DNA from: Duganella sp. OV510
GTDB taxonomy: Bacteria > Pseudomonadota > Gammaproteobacteria > Burkholderiales > Burkholderiaceae_D
NCBI RefSeq assembly: GCF_900100205.1
Contig: NZ_FNEQ01000008.1
Coordinates: 248,001-312,000, forward strand
Length of the DNA stretch: 64,000 nt
Direction: 5' to 3'
Below, piece after piece: positions 48,651 through 58,407 of this stretch (positions are counted from its first letter, which is position 1; each line of letters starts with the position of its first letter). Position numbers and translations under genes: made by a program. The notes under the pieces are model-generated. The model made no database searches. It was given only the letters and a program-made list of their open reading frames with translations, and had not been told where the DNA came from.

Positions 48651-49540
48651 GCCACCGCCCCGGCCGCGCGCTCTTCGGCTTGCAGGGATAATTCCCGGCT
48701 TAGTTGCGCCAGCAGCACGTCGGGTGCCGCATCGGCCAGTGCGCTGGCATGGCGCACGGTGATGTGGACGCGGCCGTGTTTGGCGTAGTGCCGCATCTGG
48801 CCGACCATGGTGGACAGGTGGCGCGCCAGCGCGTCGGCCTCGGCGGCGCTGGTATCCGGCATCAACAGTGCGAAGCGGTCGCCGGCGTAGCGGCACAGCA
48901 GGTCGTCGTTGCGCAGGTTCAGCAGCAGCATGTGGCCAACCGCCTGCAACACGCGGTCGCCCTCGCGCTGGCCGAATTCGCGGTTAATCAGGTGGAATCC
49001 ATCGATATCCAGCAGCACCAGCGCGCAAGGATGGGATGGGCGGTGCGACTGTTCATGCTGGATCTGGCGGCGCAGGTAGTCGGCGTTGGCCAGCTGGGTG
49101 ATGCGGTCGAACGCGCGGTGATCGCGGAACAGCCGCTCACGCTTCTGCAAGTGCTCGTTGAGGCGGAACTGTTCATGGCGCCAGTAATACATGCCGCAGG
49201 TGACGAACAGCATGCCCAGGGGCACCAGCGCTTCCAGCCAATGATCCCAGCGCGCGGTTTTGCTGATGGCGTAGAACTCGTCCATGCAGTCGGCAAATGA
49301 GCCGATCATGATCATCGCCAGGCCGCCCGCCAGCAGCCGCGTCACCAGGCCGCCCGGCCGGCTGCTCAGCGTGAACAGCACCCAGCTGCCAGCCATGACA
49401 GCGGTGCCGCCTTCGCTGACGATGTCGGTCCACTTCCAGAGGGCAAATGGCTTGGCCACGCCCAGCGTCGAATACAGGAACACGCAGGCGACCAAAGCCA
49501 GGCCGGAGACGATCAGCGTAAAGCGGTGTAATTGGAGCAT
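48647..49540 (-). CDS. membrane GGDEF-domain protein with degenerate active site
   Basis: 297 residues. About five membrane helices in the first 130 residues (LHRFTLIVSGLALVACVFLY, GTAVMAGSWVLFTLS, LLAGGLAMIMIGSFADCM) are followed by a GGDEF domain: FDRITQLANADYLRRQI, LVLLDIDGFHLINREFGQRE and RYAGDRFALLMPD. The signature reads AGDRF instead of GGDEF/GGEEF, so cyclase activity is doubtful and a GTP or c-di-GMP sensing role is more likely. The start at 49540 is set by the first membrane helix. The AraC gene overlaps its stop. Confidence 0.78.
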   Translation of the reverse strand: MLQLHRFTLIVSGLALVACVFLYSTLGVAKPFALWKWTDIVSEGGTAVMAGSWVLFTLSSRPGGLVTRLLAGGLAMIMIGSFADCMDEFYAISKTARWDHWLEALVPLGMLFVTCGMYYWRHEQFRLNEHLQKRERLFRDHRAFDRITQLANADYLRRQIQHEQSHRPSHPCALVLLDIDGFHLINREFGQREGDRVLQAVGHMLLLNLRNDDLLCRYAGDRFALLMPDTSAAEADALARHLSTMVGQMRHYAKHGRVHITVRHASALADAAPDVLLAQLSRELSLQAEERAAGAVA

Positions 49541-49781
49541 AGGTATGAGATCAGGCTTGGTGAGTGCGGGCGCAGCATAGCCCTCGTTTGTGACCGCGCT
49601 GTGACAATCCACCGGATTGGCGAATTTCCAACACTCGCGGCCAGACAGGTGCAAACGGCTCACCGATATGCGCGTCTTCACAGTAATGTGCAGGCCGCCC
49701 CCGGCGCTTACCGTAGCGCCGCAGGTCATTCAAGCTCATTTCGGCTGTCCGTCCGACATTTCAGGCGGCAAGTGCAGTTGC

Positions 49782-49815
49782 CTGTCACGCAATTGAAATA
49801 TTGGCTACCTAAAAT
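49782..49815 (+). promoter_or_regulatory. Pho-box-like promoter for the receptor-phytase operon
   Basis: CTGTCACGCAATTGAAAT (49782-49799) has one good and one weak Pho half-site 11 bases apart, and TAAAAT (49810-49815) lies ten bases downstream, the normal PhoB box to -10 spacing. A phytase operon under phosphate control makes sense. Confidence 0.4.
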
Positions 49816-49847
49816 CCGCCCCGTTCTCCCTTTCACTCACGGTAACC

Positions 49848-52415
49848 ATGAAAATGACTGCACAGAAGAATTCGACTCCCCGCCTGTCGGCGTTGACCAT
49901 CGGCGTGTTGGCCATGCTGGCCGGCGCCACCCACGCCGCCGCCCAGACCGGCGCGCAAGCCGACGCCGGCAATGCCGCCGCCGCATCGCTGGCCGCCAGC
50001 GCCAACAGCGTGGTCGTCAGCGGCCAGCGCTCCAGCCTGCGCAACGCCATCGCGGCGCAGGAAAAAGCCGACAATATCGTCAGCGTCATCAGCAGCGATG
50101 ATATCGGTGGCCTGCCGGATAAAAACGCCGCCGAGGCGCTGGCACGCCTGCCGGGCGTGTCGGTTCAGCGCGACCAGGGCGAAGGCCGCTACGTCAGCGT
50201 GCGTGGCCTGGGCCCTGACCTGAATGCAGTCACCATCAACGGCGCGCTGGTGCCGTCGCCGGAAGCCGGTCGCCGCGCCGTGGCGCTGGATGTGCTGCCA
50301 GCCGGCCTGATCCGTTCGCTGGAAGTCAGCAAGACACTGACGCCGGACCAGGACGCCAACTCGCTGGGCGGCACCGTGGAAGTAAAAACCCTGTCCGCCT
50401 TCGACCTGCCGGGCAAGCTGCTGTCGGGCTCGATCGGCGCAAGCCGCGACCAGAACATCGGCAAGACCAGCCCGAACGCCAGCATCCTGTTCGCCGACCG
50501 CTTCCTCGACGGCAAGCTGGGCGTCGCCGGCGGCCTGAGCTACGAGAAACGTGAATTCGGCTCGGATAACGTTGAAACCGGCGGCGCTTGGGAAGATGGC
50601 AAGCTGACCGGCGTGGAACTGCGCGATTATCTGCCAACCCGCGAACGCCGTGCCGCCGCGCTGAACCTGGATTACCGCGAGACGGACAACAGCAAGTTCT
50701 TCCTGCACAGCTTCATCAGCGATTTCAGCGACGACGAGGTACGCGACCGCCTGACCATCAGCAACATCGCCAATGACGGCCTGGCTGTTGGCGAAACCGC
50801 CTCGGCACGCGGCGAGCGTCGCCTGCGCCAGCGCAAATACACGCAGACCATCAGCTCGGTCGTGGCGGGCACCGAACAGAAATGGGACCGATGGAAGCTG
50901 GAAGTATCGGGCGGCATGAGCAAGGCCAAGGATGACGCACCGGAATCCATCAACGATGCCCGGTTCCGTGGCAAAAGCAACTTCAGCAATGTCGGCTTCA
51001 CCGACACGCAAGTGCCGCGCCTGACCGGCCCGGACGCGCTGTACGACGCCAGCAACTACAAGCTGAACTCGCTGGGCCTGAAACAGAGCTACGCCGAGGA
51101 CAAGGAACACCACCTCCGCTTCGACCTGGGCCGCAAGTACGAGCTGGGCGAAGGCACCGGCAAGTTCAAGTTCGGCGCCAAACTGAGCCGCCGCGAAAAA
51201 GAAAGCGACACCGAAGCCTGGTCCTACGACAGCAAACAGATCGGCAGCGCCAGCACCGCGCTGAGCGATTATGTCACCGGCAGCGAACTGGATTACAAGC
51301 TGGGCCGCATCGGCAAGGCGATAAATCCCGCCACCATCCGCCAACTGGTCGCCGGCCTGAGCCGCAAGGATGCACGGGTGCTGGTCGATTCCACCGTGGA
51401 CGACTACCGCCTGAACGAAGACATCGACGCCGCCTACCTGCAACACAGCTATGACGTCGACGCCTGGCACTTGCTGGCTGGCGTGCGTGTCGAGCGCACC
51501 CGCTTTGAAGCGGCCGGCAACAACATCAACGAGGAAGACGAAACCATCGCCGCAGTCAGCCGCAAGCGCTCGTACAACAACTGGCTGCCAACGCTGCAGG
51601 CCCGCTACGATCTGGACAGCAAAACCAGCGTGCGTGCGGCCTGGACGCACTCCGTGGTCCGAGCCAACTTCGACCAGCTGAAACCGGGCATCAGCCAGGC
51701 CAGCGACACCGAGGCCACCATCGGCAACCCGGACCTGGCGCCGCTGAAATCGACCAATCTCGACCTCGGCATCGAGCGCGTGCTGGGCGAAGACGGCGCG
51801 GTATCAGCCTATGTGTTCCACAAGGACATCAAGAATTTCACCTACACCACCAATCTGGCGGGCAGCGGCGCCTGGGCTGACTACAGCTCGGCGATCACCT
51901 ACGCCAATGGCGACAAGGCCAGTGTCAAGGGTATCGAACTGTCGTACACGCAGCCGCTGCGCATGTTGCCGGCGCCGTTCAACCATCTGATCATCGGCGC
52001 CAACGGCAGCCTGACCCGTTCGGATGCGAATATCGCCCGCTTCGACACCGACGCCAAGCGCATGCGTTCGCGTAGCATCAACCTGCCGGGCCAGTCGGAC
52101 CGCGTGATGAACCTGATGCTGGGCTACGAAGACGGCCCGTTGAGCGCGCGTATCGCCGTCAATTACAAGTCCCCGTACCTGCTCGAACTGGGCGATGATA
52201 TCCTCGACAGCAAGCAGGACCGCATCGTCGATACACAGAAGCAGGTGGACTTCTCGGCCTCGTACCAGATCAACAAACAGCTCCAACTGAATTTTGAAGC
52301 TGCCAACCTGAACAACGAGAAGTATTACACCTACCTCGGCAGCAAGGCTTACAACGCCCAGTATGAGCAATATGGCCGCACCTACAAACTGAGCCTGAAA
52401 GTGAGCCTGTTCTAA
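49848..52415 (+). CDS. TonB-dependent outer-membrane receptor, phytate-linked
   Basis: 855 residues of the large-receptor TonB type found in Xanthomonas and Caulobacter. A signal sequence (LSALTIGVLAMLAGATHAAA) precedes the plug domain with DIGGLPDKNAAEALARLPGV, RYVSVRGLGPDLNAVTINGA and EVSKTLTPDQDANSLGGTVE. The barrel ends in YKLSLKVSLF with the terminal aromatic. Its stop overlaps the ATG of the phytase by one base (TAATG), so it probably imports inositol phosphates or their products. It needs TonB-ExbBD from elsewhere. Confidence 0.88.
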   Translation: MKMTAQKNSTPRLSALTIGVLAMLAGATHAAAQTGAQADAGNAAAASLAASANSVVVSGQRSSLRNAIAAQEKADNIVSVISSDDIGGLPDKNAAEALARLPGVSVQRDQGEGRYVSVRGLGPDLNAVTINGALVPSPEAGRRAVALDVLPAGLIRSLEVSKTLTPDQDANSLGGTVEVKTLSAFDLPGKLLSGSIGASRDQNIGKTSPNASILFADRFLDGKLGVAGGLSYEKREFGSDNVETGGAWEDGKLTGVELRDYLPTRERRAAALNLDYRETDNSKFFLHSFISDFSDDEVRDRLTISNIANDGLAVGETASARGERRLRQRKYTQTISSVVAGTEQKWDRWKLEVSGGMSKAKDDAPESINDARFRGKSNFSNVGFTDTQVPRLTGPDALYDASNYKLNSLGLKQSYAEDKEHHLRFDLGRKYELGEGTGKFKFGAKLSRREKESDTEAWSYDSKQIGSASTALSDYVTGSELDYKLGRIGKAINPATIRQLVAGLSRKDARVLVDSTVDDYRLNEDIDAAYLQHSYDVDAWHLLAGVRVERTRFEAAGNNINEEDETIAAVSRKRSYNNWLPTLQARYDLDSKTSVRAAWTHSVVRANFDQLKPGISQASDTEATIGNPDLAPLKSTNLDLGIERVLGEDGAVSAYVFHKDIKNFTYTTNLAGSGAWADYSSAITYANGDKASVKGIELSYTQPLRMLPAPFNHLIIGANGSLTRSDANIARFDTDAKRMRSRSINLPGQSDRVMNLMLGYEDGPLSARIAVNYKSPYLLELGDDILDSKQDRIVDTQKQVDFSASYQINKQLQLNFEAANLNNEKYYTYLGSKAYNAQYEQYGRTYKLSLKVSLF

Positions 52416-54271
52416 TGAAGAAGTCTGTGATCACGACTATTATTCTGGCGGCGCTGGCCGCCAGCCAGGCTGTCTTGGCCGCACCAGCCCTGCCGGGACT
52501 GACCGCCCAGGCGCATGAACTGGCCGCGCTGCCGGGCGGCGGCTGGCTCAGCATCGACAAGACCGCGCTGCGCCTGCTGGACGCCAACGGCAAAGAGCGT
52601 GCCCACTTCAATGTGCGTGCCAAGCACCTGGATACCCGTCCGCTGGGTAAAAACGTGCTGGCGGTATTCGTCGACGCTAATAAGGAGGAGGCGATTCCAC
52701 TGCTGGTGGATGTACAGGGTGGCACGCTGACCGCGCAAGCGCCCTTCCCTGCGCCGGCGTTCGGCATCGAATCCGCCTGCCTGTACCGCGACGCGCAGCA
52801 GCTCGATCACCTGTACCTGATCGCCAAGGACGGCCAGGCCGAGCAATGGGTGATGCAAGGCGACCAGCGCCAGCAAGTCCGCAAGCTGGCTTTGCCGCCG
52901 CACAGCAAGCATTGCCGCGCCGACGACAGCGCACACCAGTTGCTGGTCAGCGAGGAAAGCGCTGGTCTGTGGGCTTATAACGCCGATGCCGAAGGCGTAC
53001 CGGGCCGCGAGGCGGTGCTGTTGAAACGTCCGTTTGGCACGCTGGAAAAAGGTGCCGGTGCGCTGGCGGTGCTGCCGGGCGGTGTCGCCGTGCTGGACGC
53101 CAAGGGCAAACAGCTGCATCTGGTACGTCGTGATGGCGGCAAATGGAGCACGGTTTCCGCCACCGACACCGGTTTCAAAGGGCCAGAACAGCTGGCCGCA
53201 AGCCTGGGCGCCGACAGCAAACTGCAACTGGCGGTAGGTGGCGAAGACGCCGGTTGGCAATTGCGTACGCCGGCATGGAGCGGCACGGCTGCGGCTGCCG
53301 GCGACGGCAAGGCTATCGTCATGGCACGTGCGCAGACCGAACCGGTCGCCCGCCAGGGGGATGCGGCGGACGATCCAGCCATCTGGCGTAATGCTGCCGA
53401 TGCCACCGGTGCGCGCATCCTCGGCACCAACAAGAAGCAAGGCCTGCTAGTCTACGACCTGCAAGGCAAGCAGCTGCAATTGTTGGAAGTCGGCCGCCTG
53501 AACAACGTCGACGTGCGCCAGGACGTGACCGTCGGCGGCCGCAAGCTGGACCTGGCCGTCGCCACGCAACGCGATGAAAATAGCGTCATGCTGTTTGCCA
53601 TCGATGCGCAGGGCAAGGTCAGCACCGCCGGCTCGTTCGCCACCGGACTGAAGAATATCTACGGCATGTGCTTGTATCGTCCTGCGGATGGCGGCCTGGA
53701 AGCGTTCATCAACGACAAGGATGGCACTTTCCTGCAATATCGCGTGGAATCCGATGGCAAGGCCATGACCGGCAAGCTGCTGCGCCGCTTCAAGGTCGAC
53801 ACGCAGCCTGAAGGCTGTGTGGTGGATGACCGCAACGACCGCCTGTTCCTCGGCGAGGAGCGTCGCGGCGTGTGGACGGTGTCGGCCAAGGGCGACGTCC
53901 CGGCCAAACTCAGCATGATCATGCCGGTCGGTCCGCAACTGGTGGCAGACGTTGAAGGCATGGGCATCTACCATGGCGACAAGGCTGACTACCTGGTGGT
54001 GTCCAGCCAGGGCGACAACAGCTACCTGATAATGGACGCCAAGGCGCCATACAAGGTGCGCGGCAGCTTCCGCGTCGGCTACAACCTGGCGGCCGGCATT
54101 GACGGCACCTCGGAAACCGACGGCCTGGAAGTCAGCTCCGCCAACTTCGGCGGCCCGTACAGCAAAGGCATGCTGGTGATTCAGGACGGCTACAAGCGCC
54201 TGCCGGACGGCCCGCAGAACTTCAAGTATGTCGCCTGGGAAGATGTCGCCAAGGCGTTGAACCTGGAATAA
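52415..54271 (+). CDS. beta-propeller 3-phytase
   Basis: 618 residues with a signal peptide (MKKSVITTIILAALAASQAV). The C-terminal half is the catalytic beta-propeller phytase: DAADDPAIWRN with the calcium-binding Asp pair, LNNVDVRQ, YGMCLYR, QPEGCVVDDRNDRLFLGEE and ETDGLEVSS. The N-terminal half looks like a second, degenerate propeller, as in dual-domain phytases. These periplasmic or outer enzymes release phosphate from phytate with calcium. Translation is coupled to the TonB receptor. Confidence 0.88.
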   Translation: MKKSVITTIILAALAASQAVLAAPALPGLTAQAHELAALPGGGWLSIDKTALRLLDANGKERAHFNVRAKHLDTRPLGKNVLAVFVDANKEEAIPLLVDVQGGTLTAQAPFPAPAFGIESACLYRDAQQLDHLYLIAKDGQAEQWVMQGDQRQQVRKLALPPHSKHCRADDSAHQLLVSEESAGLWAYNADAEGVPGREAVLLKRPFGTLEKGAGALAVLPGGVAVLDAKGKQLHLVRRDGGKWSTVSATDTGFKGPEQLAASLGADSKLQLAVGGEDAGWQLRTPAWSGTAAAAGDGKAIVMARAQTEPVARQGDAADDPAIWRNAADATGARILGTNKKQGLLVYDLQGKQLQLLEVGRLNNVDVRQDVTVGGRKLDLAVATQRDENSVMLFAIDAQGKVSTAGSFATGLKNIYGMCLYRPADGGLEAFINDKDGTFLQYRVESDGKAMTGKLLRRFKVDTQPEGCVVDDRNDRLFLGEERRGVWTVSAKGDVPAKLSMIMPVGPQLVADVEGMGIYHGDKADYLVVSSQGDNSYLIMDAKAPYKVRGSFRVGYNLAAGIDGTSETDGLEVSSANFGGPYSKGMLVIQDGYKRLPDGPQNFKYVAWEDVAKALNLE

Positions 54272-54279
54272 AGACCCAT

Positions 54280-54312
54280 CCGCCGTCGTTCCCGCCTGCA
54301 AGGGAACGGCGG
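54280..54312 (+). terminator. hairpin after the phytase gene
   Basis: CCGCCGTCGTTCCC pairs with GGGAACGGCGG (one bulge). It follows the phytase stop by nine bases, without a T-run, so it is likely a weak or Rho-assisted end. Confidence 0.4.
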
Positions 54313-54382
54313 CTTATGAGCGGTAACGTACAGTGGACTCCTCTGGCTGGCGCTATGGTGCGGCTAACAAGAGGAGATTCCC

Positions 54383-56749
54383 ATGGTCATCTGGATAGTT
54401 GCGGCGGTACTGGCCGCCATCGTCATCATGCTTGGCGTCGCCCCCCTGCGCCGCCGCTTCATCAGTCCCCATATCTACGCGCTGTTCAAGCGCATCCTGC
54501 CGCCGATGTCCGACACCGAGCGCGACGCGCTGGAGGCCGGCACCACCTGGTGGGACGCCGACCTGTTCTCCGGCCGGCCGGACTGGAAGAAGTTCATGCA
54601 GCTGCGCCATCCCGCGCTGACCACCGAAGAACAGTCCTTCATGGACAACGAGGTGCGCCAGCTGTGCGACATGGTGGATGACTGGGAGGCCACGCAAGTC
54701 TGGCAGGGCCTGCCGGAAGCCGCCTGGCAGTTTGCCCGCGACAAGGGCTTCCTCGGCATGATTATCCCCAAGCATTACGGCGGCAAGGCCTTCTCGGCCT
54801 ATATGCATTCGCAAGTGGTGATGGCGTTGTCGACCCGCTGCTCTGCGCTGGCGGTGCAGGTGATGGTGCCCAATTCGCTGGGGCCGGCCGAGTTGCTGCT
54901 GCACTACGGCACCGACCAGCAGAAAGATTACTACCTGCCGCGCCTGGCCAAAGGCGAGGAAATCCCCTGCTTCGCGCTGACCAGCCCTTACGCCGGTTCC
55001 GATGCGGCTGCCATTCCGGACACCGGCATCGTCTGCATGGGCCGCCATGAGGGGCGCGAAACGCTGGGCCTGCGCGTCAGCTGGAACAAGCGCTATATCA
55101 CGCTGGGACCGATCGCTACCCTGCTGGGACTGGCGTTCAAGGTCGAGGATCCGCAAGGTCTGCTGCCGGCGGACGTCACCCCAGGCATTACTTGCGCGCT
55201 GATCCCGGCCAACCATCCTGGCGTGGTCATCGGTCGCCGTCACTGGCCGCTGAATGCAGTGTTCCAGAATGGCCCGACCAGCGGCAAGGATGTCTTTATC
55301 CCGATGGAATGGATCATCGGCGGCCCACAGCAGATCGGTAAAGGCTGGCGCATGCTGATGGAATGCCTGGCAGCGGGCCGCGCCATTTCGCTGCCATCGG
55401 CCAGCGTCGGCACGGCCAAGCTGGCGGTGCGCGGCACCAGCGCCTACTGCGCGATTCGCCGTCAATTCAATACCCCCATCGGCAAGTTCGAGGGCGTACA
55501 AGAAGCGCTGGCGCGCATGGGCGCCAATTTGTACATGATGGATGCCGCGCGCCGGCTATCCGCGCTGGCCGTGGATCTGGGCGAGAAACCGGCGGTGATT
55601 TCGGCCATCGCCAAATACCATGTGACCGAGCGTGGCCGTGAAGTGGTCAACGATGGCATGGACATCCTCGGCGGTAAAGGCATCTGTATGGGGCCGTCCA
55701 ATTTCCTGGGGCGCGCCTATCAGCAGATTCCGATCGCCATCACGGTGGAAGGCGCCAACATCCTCACCCGCTGCCTGATTATCTTCGGCCAAGGCGCCAT
55801 TCGTGCTCATCCCTATGTACTGAAGGAAATGCGCTCCACGGCGGACAGCGACCAGGAACGCGGTCTGCGCGATTTTGACGCCGCCTTCTTCGGCCACATG
55901 GGCTTCACCATCGGCAATGCCGTACGCGCGCTGTGGTACAGCCTGACCGGCGGCATCACCGCGCCGTCTCCCGGCAAGGCCGCGCCGGAAATGCGTCGCT
56001 ATTACCGTGCGGTTGGGCGGCTGTCGACCGTGTTTGCGCTGATGACTGATCTGTCCATGTTCACGCTGGGCGGCGACCTGAAACGGCGCGAACGCATTTC
56101 GTCGCGGCTGGGCGATGCGCTGTCGATGCTGTACCTGATCAGCGCCACGCTCAAGCGCTTCGAGGATGAAGGCCGGCAGGAGCAGGATGCCGCCTACGTT
56201 CACTGGTCGGTGCAGGACGCACTGTGCAAGGCGCAGTCCGCGCTGGACGGCGTATTGGCCAATTTCCCGAGCCGTGTGGCGGCGTTGCTGGCGCGTCTGC
56301 TGGCCTTCCCGTTCGGCCTGCCTTACGCTGCGCCGACGGACAAGCTGGGCGGCCAGATCGCCACCGCCATGCAAACCCACGGCGGCGCCCGCGAACGGCT
56401 GCTGGCCGGCAGCTTCCTGGCCGACGACTTGCGTGATCCGGTGGCCTGCGGCGAGCTGGCGTTTGGCCTGCTGGCCTTTGTCGACAGCATCGAGCACCGC
56501 CTCAAGCCGGCAATCAAGGGCGGCGCGCTGCCGCCGGTACCGCAAAGTCTGCCGGCGATGGAAGAATGGATCGCCCGCGCCGCATCGCAAGGTCTGGTAA
56601 CGCCCGAAGAGCGCCGTGCGATGTCCGACTTTGCCCGCTACACCGACCTGTCGGTGCATGTGGACGATTTCCCGCCAGACCTGAACGCCGCCGCCGATGC
56701 GGCACAGCGGCGCAAGATGTCCGTCCGCGCAGAAAAAGCCGAGGTGTAA
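54383..56749 (+). CDS. fadE: acyl-CoA dehydrogenase FadE
   Basis: 788 residues, close to E. coli FadE (814). An N-terminal membrane anchor (MVIWIVAAVLAAIVIMLG) precedes the dehydrogenase: ARDKGFLGMIIPKHYGGKAF, LLHYGTDQQKDYYLPRLAKG, LTSPYAGSDAAAIPD, then the flavin-binding and catalytic middle and DILGGKGICMGPSNFLGRAY. The C-terminal 270 residues are the FadE-specific extension. It carries out the first step of beta-oxidation. GAGGAG lies six bases before the ATG. It is a single gene, not in an operon with the neighbours. Confidence 0.9.
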   Translation: MVIWIVAAVLAAIVIMLGVAPLRRRFISPHIYALFKRILPPMSDTERDALEAGTTWWDADLFSGRPDWKKFMQLRHPALTTEEQSFMDNEVRQLCDMVDDWEATQVWQGLPEAAWQFARDKGFLGMIIPKHYGGKAFSAYMHSQVVMALSTRCSALAVQVMVPNSLGPAELLLHYGTDQQKDYYLPRLAKGEEIPCFALTSPYAGSDAAAIPDTGIVCMGRHEGRETLGLRVSWNKRYITLGPIATLLGLAFKVEDPQGLLPADVTPGITCALIPANHPGVVIGRRHWPLNAVFQNGPTSGKDVFIPMEWIIGGPQQIGKGWRMLMECLAAGRAISLPSASVGTAKLAVRGTSAYCAIRRQFNTPIGKFEGVQEALARMGANLYMMDAARRLSALAVDLGEKPAVISAIAKYHVTERGREVVNDGMDILGGKGICMGPSNFLGRAYQQIPIAITVEGANILTRCLIIFGQGAIRAHPYVLKEMRSTADSDQERGLRDFDAAFFGHMGFTIGNAVRALWYSLTGGITAPSPGKAAPEMRRYYRAVGRLSTVFALMTDLSMFTLGGDLKRRERISSRLGDALSMLYLISATLKRFEDEGRQEQDAAYVHWSVQDALCKAQSALDGVLANFPSRVAALLARLLAFPFGLPYAAPTDKLGGQIATAMQTHGGARERLLAGSFLADDLRDPVACGELAFGLLAFVDSIEHRLKPAIKGGALPPVPQSLPAMEEWIARAASQGLVTPEERRAMSDFARYTDLSVHVDDFPPDLNAAADAAQRRKMSVRAEKAEV

Positions 56750-56784
56750 AACCAAGCTTGCGCTTCCAGCCAGACTCGCGCTAG

Positions 56785-56803
56785 AATGAGAATAATTCTT
56801 ATT
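56785..56803 (+). promoter_or_regulatory. Fur box before fecI
   Basis: AATGAGAATAATTCTTATT is a near-perfect palindrome close to the Fur consensus. It lies 14 bases before the sigma-factor ATG, so iron repression of the whole downstream locus is expected. Confidence 0.72.
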
Positions 56804-56817
56804 CACTAAAACACAGC

Positions 56818-57345
56818 ATGACTAGCGCGAAGTACCCGCTGCAGCAAGACATGGCATCGCTCTACGGCGAGCACCATGCATGGCTGCTGGGCTGGCTGCG
56901 CAAGCGCTTGGGCTGCGGACACCATGCGGCGGATGTGGCGCAGGACACATTCCTGCGGCTGGTCAGTGCCGGCGACAGATTGCCGCGACTGGATGAGCCG
57001 CGCGCCTTCCTCACCACCACCGCCAAGCGCTTGCTGACGGACCGCAGCCGCCGGCAGGCCATCGAGCAAGCCTATATGCAGGAGCTCGAAGCGCTGGCCG
57101 GGCAACTGCCCTGCTTCCCCTCGCCGGATGAGATCCTGATCGCAGTGCAGTCGCTGGAACGCATCGCCGCAGCGCTGGAGCGACTGTCGGTGCGCGCCCG
57201 CGACGCTTTCCTGCTGCATTTCCTCGAAGGTGAATCCCACGCCGTTATCGCCGCGCGGCTGGGCGTGTCCACCCGCATGGTGCACAAGTACCTGGTGCAG
57301 GCGCTGTTGTCGTGCGACGCCGCTGTGGGCCAGGCGTGTCTGTAA
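56818..57345 (+). CDS. fecI: FecI-type ECF sigma factor
   Basis: 175 residues. Region 2 is plain (HHAADVAQDTFLRLVSA, PRAFLTTTAKRLLTDRSRRQ) and region 4 carries the helix-turn-helix (LSVRARDAFLLHFLEGESHA, VIAARLGVSTRMVHKYL). FecI proteins direct RNA polymerase to siderophore receptor genes when FecR signals substrate binding. A Fur box precedes it. The fecR start overlaps the end by ten bases. I use the symbol in the family sense, since the ligand need not be citrate. Confidence 0.85.
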   Translation: MTSAKYPLQQDMASLYGEHHAWLLGWLRKRLGCGHHAADVAQDTFLRLVSAGDRLPRLDEPRAFLTTTAKRLLTDRSRRQAIEQAYMQELEALAGQLPCFPSPDEILIAVQSLERIAAALERLSVRARDAFLLHFLEGESHAVIAARLGVSTRMVHKYLVQALLSCDAAVGQACL

Positions 57346-58316
57346 GCGCCGAACAAAGCCGGATCGCCGAACAAGCGGCCGAGTGGATCATCTCGCTCAG
57401 CGCCGATGATGCCGGCAGCCGCCCTGAGCTGCGCGCCGGTTTCGAGGCGTGGAAGCGGCAAGACCCGCGTCACGCCGCCGTCGCGCAGCGCATGGAAACC
57501 ATGTTGGGGCAGCTGGCGGCGCATGACAGCCGCCCGGCCCGTGCCGCGCTGGCTGGCGCCGGACGCATATCGCGCAAGCAGCGCACCGTTCGCATTGTGG
57601 CAACACTGATGGTCGCGCTGGCGGTTGGCACCGTCGCGCTTGGGCTGCCGATAACCCAACCATCGCTGATGCTGGCGGATATCCGTACCGGCGCTGGCGA
57701 ATGGCATACCCGCGTCATGCCGGATGGCAGCCGCATAGTGCTGAGCAGCGGCAGCGCGGTCGACCTGCATTTCACCCGCGAACAGCGGGTGGTGCGCCTG
57801 TTACGGGGCGAAGTGATGGTCGATGTCGCGCGCGACCCGTCAAGGCCTTTCGTGGTACAGACCGACGATGGCAGCATACGCGCGCTGGGCACGCGTTTCA
57901 CAGTCGAGCGTGTCACGCACGGCACTGACCTTGCGATGCTGGAGTCGAAGACCGAAGTGCGGGCGCTGGACCAGCAGTCGCCCACCATCGTCAAGGCCGG
58001 CGAACAAGTACGCTTTACCCGTGGCGCGGTTGGCCCGGTCGCGGCCGTGGACACGGTCAGCGTGGCCGACGCCTGGCGCGATCGTCAGCTGGTGGTGCAA
58101 GGCCGGCCGCTGTCCGAGGTGCTGGAGCAACTGGCGCGCCACCGGCGCGGCATCATTCAATATGACGAACGCCAGATCGCCGGCATGCGGGTCAGCGCCG
58201 TGCTGCCGCTGGACGACACCGACCGCGCGCTGCACCTGCTGCTGAATAGCTTCCCGACGCTGCGCATCCGTACCATCACTTCCTATGTGGTGCTGGTGGA
58301 CGCACCGGCATCCTGA
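57336..58316 (+). CDS. fecR: FecR-type anti-sigma regulator
   Basis: About 326 residues. The cytoplasmic N-terminus has the FecR_N pattern (AEQAAEWIISLSADDAGSRP, then FEAWKRQDPRHAAVAQR). One membrane helix follows (VRIVATLMVALAVGTVALGL) and then the periplasmic FecR domain (RTGAGEWHTRVMPDGSRIVL, LLRGEVMVDVARDPSRPFVV). The C-terminus adopts an STN-like end (LSEVLEQLARHRRGIIQYDE). The GTG at 57336 inside the fecI end is the likely start; 57312 is an alternative. It passes the signal from the receptor to FecI. Confidence 0.85.
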   Translation: MSVSAEQSRIAEQAAEWIISLSADDAGSRPELRAGFEAWKRQDPRHAAVAQRMETMLGQLAAHDSRPARAALAGAGRISRKQRTVRIVATLMVALAVGTVALGLPITQPSLMLADIRTGAGEWHTRVMPDGSRIVLSSGSAVDLHFTREQRVVRLLRGEVMVDVARDPSRPFVVQTDDGSIRALGTRFTVERVTHGTDLAMLESKTEVRALDQQSPTIVKAGEQVRFTRGAVGPVAAVDTVSVADAWRDRQLVVQGRPLSEVLEQLARHRRGIIQYDERQIAGMRVSAVLPLDDTDRALHLLLNSFPTLRIRTITSYVVLVDAPAS

Positions 58317-58407
58317 AAAAAAACGCACAAGACAGTTCCGGTTGGCGTCCGTCGCGCGTCAAGGTCTATGTAAAGCAAGCAAACAGACCAACCGAAAGCT
58401 GAAACTC

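Noticed and set aside
49588..49607. TTGTGACCGCGCTGTGACAA as a Pho box or palindromic operator
   Set aside because: It has direct repeats in the right period only when read away from the phytase operon and lacks a -10 at the right distance.
49833..51650. 605-codon minus-strand frame opposite the TonB receptor
   Set aside because: Antisense shadow of a well-supported receptor gene; no domain or ribosome site.
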